Assembly (NCBI GenBank): GCA_018815265.1
Contig: JAHIYG010000025.1
Span: forward strand, 1-5,049
DNA: 5,049 nt
Direction of reading: 5' to 3'
From: Candidatus Altarchaeota archaeon
GTDB lineage: Archaea > Altiarchaeota > Altiarchaeia > IMC4 > SCGC-AAA252-I15
Part shown: positions 1-5,049 of the stretch, piece by piece
How the letters are laid out: each line of letters starts with the position of its first letter
Position numbering within the stretch: the stretch's first letter is position 1
Translations under genes and position numbers: made by a program
Notes under the pieces: model-generated
Seen by the model: only the letters and a program-made list of their open reading frames with translations
What the model was told of the DNA's origin: nothing
The model's database searches: none

Positions 1-882
1 ATGAAAAAAAGAAGAGGAGCAGGAAACCGAGGGGGTAGAGGGATGGCCGGTACTGGAAGAAAAGCAGACGTTAAAAAGCCTTCAATCTGGAAGAATAAAA
101 AATATTTTGGAGTCCATGGTTTTAAGAAAAAAAACATTAAATTAAAAATAAATCCAATAAATCTTATAACTCTTGAAGAAAAAACAGATAAATTGTTAAT
201 TCAAGAAAAAAACAAATCCACAACTCAAGCAGGAAAAAACATCACTTCTGCGAAAGAGAATAAAAGTGGTAATGCATTTGGAAGAGATAAGAATATTACT
301 GGTCAGGGTCCAGTACAAGCCGTAGTTGCCGTAAACACCAGTCTCTCCAAGGGCAACCCCAGCAATAAAAGCATTGAATCACGAGTAAATGTCCTAGAAA
401 AACTACAGGAGAAGATATCTGCCGAAGAAATAAGGGTAAAAAATGAGACAAACAACAATAGAGACAAGACCAAAGAGTTCAAAAACCAAAATGTTGTCAG
501 AGAAAGGGTCATGTCCCTCCTAGCATTAAAAAATGCCACTGGCGACAAAGGCATTGGCCAGCAGATTTCTGAAATAGCAATACACTTAAGCAACTCCATC
601 AATAAGACTCAAAAAGCAGAAGAAAAAATAATGGATCGGGGGGGTTTAGAGCGGTTTTTCTTTGGTGGAGATGAACAAGCAGCAGCTGAAATAGAACAAC
701 AGGTAGAGCAAAACAGAGCTAGAATATCACAACTTAAAGAGCTTAGAAAGTCCACAGGACTAGAAATAAACCTATTCATTGAAGAACAGATTCAAGAACT
801 CGAGTTGGAACAAAACAGACTCAGTGGGTTAGCCCAAAGAGAAAAAGAAAGCAAGGGCATATTCGGGTGGTTGTTTAAATAA
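1..882 (+). CDS. Hybrid ORF: archaeal uL15 (rpl15-like) N-terminus joined to a coiled-coil tail, probably 5'-partial
   Basis: Residues 1-45 carry the glycine- and arginine-rich rRNA-binding segment of archaeal large-subunit protein uL15 (RRGAGNRGGRGMAGTG at 4-19, KKPSIW at 25-30, KYFGVHGF at 34-41). Residues 46-66 continue like the uL15 linker (INPINL, LEEKTDKL). In the family about 15-20 residues (RGSxTHGxG type) precede this segment, so the ATG at base 1 is probably internal and the true start lies left of the window. From about residue 70 the globular C-terminal half expected of uL15 is not clear. Instead there is a polar Lys/Asn/Ser-rich linker (70-125), a charged helical region (126-210) and a helical hairpin (226-284) ending in GIFGWLFK. 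The frame is open throughout. It could be a real fusion or extended uL15, an unrelated protein reusing the uL15 N-terminus, or an assembly join. In archaea rpl15 usually precedes secY; here a convergent membrane-protein gene follows. The uL15 call is good for the N-terminus only; the tail has no known function. Confidence 0.72.
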   Translation: MKKRRGAGNRGGRGMAGTGRKADVKKPSIWKNKKYFGVHGFKKKNIKLKINPINLITLEEKTDKLLIQEKNKSTTQAGKNITSAKENKSGNAFGRDKNITGQGPVQAVVAVNTSLSKGNPSNKSIESRVNVLEKLQEKISAEEIRVKNETNNNRDKTKEFKNQNVVRERVMSLLALKNATGDKGIGQQISEIAIHLSNSINKTQKAEEKIMDRGGLERFFFGGDEQAAAEIEQQVEQNRARISQLKELRKSTGLEINLFIEEQIQELELEQNRLSGLAQREKESKGIFGWLFK

Positions 883-897
883 AATTATTTACTCACT
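883..897. other. 15-bp gap between convergent stop codons
   Basis: The TAA of the uL15/coiled-coil ORF (880-882) and the TGA of the membrane-protein gene (complement of 898-900) face each other across AT-rich sequence. On the minus strand the gap continues into ATTTTATTT, a short T-rich stretch that could help archaeal termination, but no strong terminator is visible for either strand. Confidence 0.5.
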
Positions 898-2364
898 TCA
901 TCTAGAGAAAAAAACTGTTATGGCACTCAGGGCGATAAAGACAAAATTGAAGGCATATACTAAGGCCTTATTTGTTGGGTGTCGTTCATTTATCTTTTCC
1001 AGGATGAAACAATATCCTGTAAATGACGCAAGCACTGCGAAGGGTATGAAGTCGTAGTAGTATCTTTCCCTGACAATCCTAACAAGCGACAGAGCGGTTA
1101 CTGTTGCCAGAAAACACAGAAACATCGAATATAAAAAAACATGCTTTGGCTCGGGTTTTCTGATTAACCCCGGCAAGTTTTTTTTATTCCATATACCCGC
1201 TAAACCTAAACGAATAGTCTTCCATATAAGATAAAATGGTATGAGTAAAACTGGCAAAGTGTATGGTGCTATAAACAACAAGCCAGTGCTTGCAGTACCA
1301 ATTCGTAATTGTTTACCCGCGACAGCAACCAAAAAATCACATAGTGTTCCGCCGACTTTTTTACAGTATCTAACTTCACTAAAAGCGTCGATATCTAATT
1401 TTCTGGCATTGAACCGCGGGGGCTGCAGTAGATAATTCCAGTATCCAGTCCCAATATTTGTGTAATCTATCTTTGAATAGCCTCCCTTGACAAATTTATT
1501 ATTTTGAAGTTGCAGTCCAGTTTCAAAGAAATCTCCGAACCTCAAATAATTTAACAATAGAACAACCGCCAGAACCATTGCAAAACCAACAATCAAATTC
1601 AGCGAAGAAGTTTTTTTTTCGGTTTTTACATGGTTCAACCTGAGATACCAAAGAAATGATATCAGAACAATGATTGTGGACGGCAGTAGTGTTGTCCTGT
1701 TCCACATTCCGAAACCTAAAAATATTCCGAGGAGTAGATATAATCCACGCTGGTGCTTTTTGGGGGCGTATAAGAACATGCAAATACTGGAAGATATAAA
1801 AAAGTTAGCAGCAAACTGGGGAATCAGATAGTTTGCGGATGCTATATTAGACATAAAATTCATGCCCCTGTTGCATACAAAGACTACCATACCTATGACA
1901 ACTATGTGTTTTGGCACATCTTTGAAAAATTTTTTTGAAATGTAGACGATTATTCCACATCCTGAAATGGAGGTGCCAAAGAACAAAATGATAGCTATCA
2001 GCATGTCAGACGGGTATATGCCAAAAAGCAAAATTAATGGGAGATACAGGAAAATGCCAATCAATGGGCATATATAGTAGTAGCATTTGCCATCGTAGTA
2101 CGAGCGGTCTCTAGGGCATTTACCCTCTGACACTCTAGCATATAGTCTACCATTAATCAGAGGTGCTATGGTTACTACGTAGCCTTTTATCCTGCTGCTT
2201 TTTTTGAACAACAAGTCATAGGGATTCACGGAACCCCTCTCCAGCTTCCAATACAAGAACGAAGTTCCCAGAAGCGAGATTAAAATGACGTAAAACAATA
2301 TTTCACGGTTTGAAAAAGCCTTCACCATACTAAAGACTATATTATGTATATGTTCTAAAAACAT
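898..2364 (-). CDS. Polytopic membrane protein, GT-C (PMT/ArnT-like) glycosyltransferase type
   Basis: The 488-residue protein is strongly hydrophobic, with roughly ten or more membrane segments (for example 22-38, 100-116, 120-141, 153-164, 208-240, 256-272, 361-381, 408-428, 436-454, 468-486). It shows sequence habits of the GT39-like membrane family: DRSYYDGKCYYYICP (86-100) before a membrane helix, NYLRFGDFFETG (272-283), YWNYLLQPPRF (308-318) and RERYYYDFIPF (432-442). GT-C enzymes transfer sugars from lipid-linked donors on the outer face of the membrane, so a role in surface glycan or glycoprotein assembly is inferred. No substrate can be read from the sequence, and I cannot point to a catalytic acid with confidence. 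Five cysteines fall in presumed external loops (83, 94, 99, 334, 342). The chosen ATG has no Shine-Dalgarno but has a TATA-like box about 30 nt upstream, which fits a leaderless mRNA. Met13 (2326-2328) is an alternative start, also without a Shine-Dalgarno. The gene converges on ORF 1 and diverges from the reductase. Confidence 0.8.
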   Translation of the reverse strand: MFLEHIHNIVFSMVKAFSNREILFYVILISLLGTSFLYWKLERGSVNPYDLLFKKSSRIKGYVVTIAPLINGRLYARVSEGKCPRDRSYYDGKCYYYICPLIGIFLYLPLILLFGIYPSDMLIAIILFFGTSISGCGIIVYISKKFFKDVPKHIVVIGMVVFVCNRGMNFMSNIASANYLIPQFAANFFISSSICMFLYAPKKHQRGLYLLLGIFLGFGMWNRTTLLPSTIIVLISFLWYLRLNHVKTEKKTSSLNLIVGFAMVLAVVLLLNYLRFGDFFETGLQLQNNKFVKGGYSKIDYTNIGTGYWNYLLQPPRFNARKLDIDAFSEVRYCKKVGGTLCDFLVAVAGKQLRIGTASTGLLFIAPYTLPVLLIPFYLIWKTIRLGLAGIWNKKNLPGLIRKPEPKHVFLYSMFLCFLATVTALSLVRIVRERYYYDFIPFAVLASFTGYCFILEKINERHPTNKALVYAFNFVFIALSAITVFFSR

Positions 2365-2373
2365 GGTTTGCGT

Positions 2374-2382
2374 CTTTATAAT
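2374..2382 (+). promoter_or_regulatory. TATA-like box for the reductase gene (leaderless)
   Basis: CTTTATAAT, with a TTATAA core at 2376-2381, is centred about 27 nt upstream of the ATG at 2406. That is the spacing expected if transcription starts at that codon. This supports 2406 as the start over the in-frame ATG at 2385, which lies only 2 nt beyond the box and has neither a Shine-Dalgarno nor an upstream TATA element of its own. Confidence 0.55.
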
Positions 2383-2388
2383 CCATGT

Positions 2389-2400
2389 CTTTTATAATAG
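2389..2400 (-). promoter_or_regulatory. TATA-like box for the membrane-protein gene (leaderless)
   Basis: On the minus strand this reads CTATTATAAAAG, with a TTATAA core at 2392-2397. The core centre is about 30 nt upstream of the ATG at 2364. In archaea the TATA box sits about 25-30 nt before the transcription start, so transcription would begin at or very near the ATG. No Shine-Dalgarno precedes that ATG, which agrees with a leaderless transcript. No transcription start has been measured. Confidence 0.55.
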
Positions 2401-2405
2401 TTTTG

Positions 2406-3119
2406 ATGGCGAGCCGAAACGCTGCTTTGGTCACCGGCGCTGCAAAACGCATAGGGGCGGAAATCGCACTACACCTGGCAGGTCGAGGCTATGACATAGC
2501 ATTGCATTATGGCATATCAGAAAAACAGGCATTAGAGACTGCAGAAAAGGTTAGGGGGCATGGAGTCTCATGTGAACTCTTCCAAACAGACTTCAAAGAT
2601 TTGGAAGCAACAGAAAAGCTACTATCTCAGGTGAAGAAGACTTTTCCAAACCTAAACCTGCTGGTGAACAATGCTGCGGTCTTCCAGAGCGGGAGAATAT
2701 CTGAGACATGTGCTAAAAAAATGGTTGAAACATTCCAAATCAACTTTATCTCACCCTATCTGCTAATGCGGGAGTTTCACGAAACCGTGAAAAAAGGCTC
2801 AATAATAAATATGTTGGATGAGAGAATCACAAGATACGACCACACACACTCAGCATATACATTGTCTAAAAAGGCGCTTCGAGAGCTTACGTACATGGCA
2901 TCCCGGGAGTTTGCACCCAAAACCAGGGTGAACGCGATAGCCCCCGGCTACGTACTGCCCCCAACATCTGAGAACCCGGATATGAAGAAGGTACTCAAGC
3001 AGATTCCAATGGGGGGGACAGGTGAGGTAAAGGACGTTTTATCAGCATTCGACTACCTGATTGACTCAGACTACGTCACAGGACAGATAATGTATGTCGA
3101 CGGCGGAAGACACGTCTAA
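2406..3119 (+). CDS. Short-chain dehydrogenase/reductase, pteridine reductase (PTR1/FolM) type
   Basis: This 237-residue NAD(P)H-dependent Rossmann-fold oxidoreductase has the usual SDR length. The cofactor loop is TGAAKRIG (10-17), the 'xRIG' form typical of pteridine reductases, in place of the common TGxxxGIG. NNAA is at 88-91, the structural Asn is in QINF (111-114), and the catalytic YTLSK is at 151-155 (Tyr151, Lys155). VNAIAPGYVLPP follows, and the C-terminus is TGQIMYVDGG-like. The usual catalytic Ser position is held by Asp138 (INMLDER), exactly 13 residues before Tyr151, as in PTR1 (Asp181/Tyr194) and as in FolM-like enzymes. Reduction of a dihydropterin or dihydrofolate-like substrate in the cytoplasm is therefore the best guess, but the substrate is not proven and other SDR substrates are possible. 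I chose the start at 2406 because it gives a normal SDR N-terminus and the right TATA spacing; starting at 2385 would add MSFIIVL. The stop is a tandem TAATAA. The gene is divergent from the membrane protein and 107 bp before hppA, which has its own promoter. Confidence 0.85.
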   Translation: MASRNAALVTGAAKRIGAEIALHLAGRGYDIALHYGISEKQALETAEKVRGHGVSCELFQTDFKDLEATEKLLSQVKKTFPNLNLLVNNAAVFQSGRISETCAKKMVETFQINFISPYLLMREFHETVKKGSIINMLDERITRYDHTHSAYTLSKKALRELTYMASREFAPKTRVNAIAPGYVLPPTSENPDMKKVLKQIPMGGTGEVKDVLSAFDYLIDSDYVTGQIMYVDGGRHV

Positions 3120-3181
3120 TAAATACGCCATCTTAAACCCACAATGTTGTCTATATGATGTTGTAATTTGCTGTTGGATTG

Positions 3182-3191
3182 CTTTTAAATG
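3182..3191 (+). promoter_or_regulatory. hppA: TATA box of hppA
   Basis: CTTTTAAATG closely resembles the archaeal TATA consensus. Its centre is about 40 nt before the hppA ATG, which predicts a transcription start near 3213 and a very short leader of about 14 nt. It shows that hppA can be transcribed independently of the upstream reductase. Confidence 0.6.
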
Positions 3192-3212
3192 CCCTCGGTT
3201 AATTGATTGAAT

Positions 3213-3218
3213 AGGTGA
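3213..3218 (+). promoter_or_regulatory. hppA: Shine-Dalgarno site of hppA
   Basis: AGGTGA pairs with the anti-Shine-Dalgarno end of 16S rRNA and lies 8 nt before the ATG at 3227. It fixes the hppA start and contrasts with the two divergent genes upstream, which have no such site. Confidence 0.7.
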
Positions 3219-3226
3219 ATTAAGAA

Positions 3227-5049
3227 ATGATTATCCAGTTTTCTATTGCAGCAAGCCTTTTGGCTTTGCTGTTTGCGGGCTACCTTGCTAAGAGGATTTA
3301 TTCGTTGAAGACGGGCGACAAGAAGATGAAAGAGATTGCAGATGCCATACACGAAGGCGCGATGGCGTTTCTAAACAGGGAATACAAAACCCTCGTGGTT
3401 TTCGCATTGGTTGTCTCTGCAGTACTCTACATTTTTGTAGACCCTAGGATTTCGGTTGCCTTCCTGATTGGTGCATTCTGTAGCGCACTAGCAGGCAACC
3501 TAGGAATGAGGATTGCGACAGCGGCTAATGTCAGGACAGCGCATGCAGTCCATAAAAGCCTGACAGAAGGACTAAAGACTGCATTCTCAAGCGGACTAGT
3601 CATGGGATTGTGCGTCGTAGGTCTCGGAGTCCTCGGCGTGTCAGTGCTTTATCTAGTTTTCGGAGACCCGAACATACTGTTCGGCTTCGGCTTCGGAGCA
3701 TCGTCTATTGCATTGTTTGCGAGAGTAGGTGGCGGAATATATACTAAAGGCGCTGACGTCGGAGCAGACCTGGTTGGAAAGGTCGAAGCAGGCATACCCG
3801 AAGATGACCCAAGAAATCCGGCAACCATAGCCGACAACGTAGGCGACAACGTCGGAGACGTCGCAGGCATGGGGGCAGACCTTTTTGAAAGCTACGTCGA
3901 CAGCATCATAGCCACCATGGCATTAGGTGTTGTGTTAACGGGATTAACTGGGGCGCATGTACTACTGCCTCTAGCAATAGCTGCAACCGGCATAATAGCA
4001 TCCATTATCGGGAGCTTTTTAGTCGGTGGAAAGGAGGACCCGCAAAAGCAGATGAACAAGGGAATCATGTCTGCTGCGGTACTTACTGCAGTAGCATCGT
4101 ATTTTGTGGTATCATATGTTTTAGGTCCTGGAAACATAGGAATCTACGTTGCGGTCTTGGCTGGACTAGTGTCTGGCGTGATAATCGGATATGTCACTGA
4201 ATACTACACTTCAGACAAATACGAGCCTACACAGTCAATATCACATGCTGCGGAAACAGGCGCTGGAACAAACATAATAGCAGGCCTGTCTATTGGGATG
4301 TTTTCTACTGTCATACCTGTCCTCGCAGTCTCAGCAGCCATACTCGTCGCGTTCATAATGGCAGGGGGACTAATCAACCCAGCATATGGGATGTATGGCA
4401 TCTCCCTTGCGGCAGTCGGTATGCTTGCGACACTGGGGATAACATTGGCTGCTGACAGCTACGGTCCTGTGGCAGACAACGCAGCAGGAATCGCTGAAAT
4501 GGCTGGCATGGGCGGTGAAGTAAGGAAACGTGCTGAAGAGCTTGATGCAGTCGGAAACACGACCGCAGCCATAGGAAAAGGCTTTGCAATAGGTTCAGCT
4601 GCATTGACGGCACTAGCACTTTATGTGACTTTTGCGACAGCCACAGGTTTGAAATCAATAGATGTTTTGCAGCCTAAGGTGACTGTCGGACTGTTCATAG
4701 GGGGGCTGTTGCCATTCCTCTTTTCTTCGTTTGCGATGAGTGCTGTTGGAAAAGCAGCCGAACAGATGGTTGAGGAGGTAAGGCGTCAATTCCGGGAAAT
4801 CAAGGGCTTGATGCAGGGGAAGGCCAAGCCAGACTATGAAAGATGCGTCAAAATATCCACTGGGGCGGCAATACATGCTATGGTTGAGCCCGCAGTAATA
4901 GCCGTTGTATCGCCTATTCTCATAGGCCTGCTTTTAGGCTCTGAAGCATTGGGTGGCATGCTTGCAGGTACAGTCGTCACAGGATTTTTGCTTGCTGTGA
5001 TGATGAGCAATGCAGGAGGCGCCTGGGATAATGCCAAAAAATACATCGA
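3227..5049 (+). CDS. hppA: Membrane-bound ion-translocating pyrophosphatase (K+-dependent, Na+-pump-like), 3'-partial
   Basis: The enzyme hydrolyses cytoplasmic PPi and pumps Na+ and/or H+ outward across the membrane. 607 residues are present and the frame is open at the window end; the family is usually about 660-720 residues, so roughly the last 60-100 are missing. Visible family motifs: N-terminal KEIADAIHEGAMAFLNREYK; DVGADLVGK (177-185) with the metal/PPi aspartates 177 and 181; DNVGDNVGD (203-211) with Asp203, 207 and 211; DSYGPVADNAAG (410-421); and AWDNAKKYI (599-607). GNTTAAIGKG (443-452) has Ala447 and Gly450, the pair typical of K+-dependent enzymes; K+-independent ones have Lys and Thr there. 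Glu221 in DLFESYVD occupies the position seen in Na+-pumping members, and Asp225 is one helical turn further on. The third acidic motif (GDTxGDPxKD) should lie beyond the window. Multiple membrane helices are evident; the family has 16. The start is supported by the TATA box and Shine-Dalgarno. No frameshift is seen. Confidence 0.97.
   Translation, partial: MIIQFSIAASLLALLFAGYLAKRIYSLKTGDKKMKEIADAIHEGAMAFLNREYKTLVVFALVVSAVLYIFVDPRISVAFLIGAFCSALAGNLGMRIATAANVRTAHAVHKSLTEGLKTAFSSGLVMGLCVVGLGVLGVSVLYLVFGDPNILFGFGFGASSIALFARVGGGIYTKGADVGADLVGKVEAGIPEDDPRNPATIADNVGDNVGDVAGMGADLFESYVDSIIATMALGVVLTGLTGAHVLLPLAIAATGIIASIIGSFLVGGKEDPQKQMNKGIMSAAVLTAVASYFVVSYVLGPGNIGIYVAVLAGLVSGVIIGYVTEYYTSDKYEPTQSISHAAETGAGTNIIAGLSIGMFSTVIPVLAVSAAILVAFIMAGGLINPAYGMYGISLAAVGMLATLGITLAADSYGPVADNAAGIAEMAGMGGEVRKRAEELDAVGNTTAAIGKGFAIGSAALTALALYVTFATATGLKSIDVLQPKVTVGLFIGGLLPFLFSSFAMSAVGKAAEQMVEEVRRQFREIKGLMQGKAKPDYERCVKISTGAAIHAMVEPAVIAVVSPILIGLLLGSEALGGMLAGTVVTGFLLAVMMSNAGGAWDNAKKYI

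Larger units (their letters stand above)
3120..3226. other. Intergenic leader region of hppA
   Basis: This 107-bp non-coding gap separates the reductase stop from hppA. The first half is AT-rich with repeated GTTG/TTGT words (3142-3177) but no convincing hairpin and no long T-run that would mark a terminator. The second half holds the hppA TATA box and ribosome-binding site, listed separately. No small ORF with start and stop signals is visible. Confidence 0.6.

Noticed and set aside
206..322. A shifted frame after the A7 run that could restore the uL15 C-terminus
   Set aside because: The +1-shifted frame is open for about 38 codons (ending at TAG near 320) but lacks the uL15 glycine motif and hydrophobic pattern; the other frame stops quickly. 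A simple frameshift does not recover uL15.
303..602. Minus-strand open frame of 99 codons inside ORF 1
   Set aside because: It lies wholly antisense to the coding region, shows no recognisable family and has no start signal; it is a shadow of the plus-strand codon pattern.
1241..1435. Plus-strand open frame of 64 codons
   Set aside because: It is antisense to the membrane-protein gene, and no family features or translation signals are visible.
2385..2405. In-frame upstream ATG that would add MSFIIVL to the reductase
   Set aside because: It lies 2 nt after the TATA-like box with no Shine-Dalgarno, and the SDR family normally begins a few residues before the TGxxx(x)IG loop, as it does from 2406.
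3137..3180. GTTG/TTGT-rich stretch as a possible hairpin, operator or terminator
   Set aside because: The words repeat in direct orientation and only 4-bp inverted matches can be found, too short to support a structure.
3649..5046. A series of minus-strand open frames of 65-94 codons
   Set aside because: They are antisense to hppA, whose plus-strand frame carries the full set of pyrophosphatase motifs without interruption; they are composition-driven shadows.

Overview
The window looks archaeal. It opens with a ribosomal-protein uL15 N-terminus of the archaeal type. The start codons at 2364 and 2406 lack Shine-Dalgarno sequences but have TATA-like boxes about 27-31 nt upstream, the geometry of leaderless archaeal promoters. 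The last gene has an archaeal-looking TATA box plus a GGTGA ribosome-binding site. I cannot name the lineage; the wording of the uL15 segment would fit a DPANN or euryarchaeal-type genome, but that is an impression.

Layout: (1) 1-882 (+) is an odd ORF. Its first ~65 residues read as archaeal uL15, and the rest is a disordered linker followed by a coiled-coil hairpin. It probably begins upstream of the window. (2) 898-2364 (-) is a polytopic membrane protein of the GT-C (PMT/ArnT-like) type, convergent with ORF 1 across a 15-bp gap. (3) 2406-3119 (+) is a short-chain dehydrogenase of the pteridine reductase / FolM type, divergent from the membrane protein with 41 bp between start codons. (4) 3227-5049 (+) is hppA, a membrane-bound ion-pumping pyrophosphatase. 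It runs off the right edge and lacks its C-terminal part. No stretch longer than about 110 bp is without a gene.

The genes do not form one operon: there is one convergent pair, one divergent pair, and hppA has its own promoter. Their roles are separate: ribosome-related or unknown, cell-surface glycosylation (inferred), pterin/NAD(P)H redox chemistry, and PPi-driven Na+ or H+ export. I see no mobile element, CRISPR array, tRNA or rRNA. The points most worth a second look are the uL15/coiled-coil hybrid and the interlocked divergent promoters in 2365-2405. I did not find convincing evidence of a wholly new multi-gene system.
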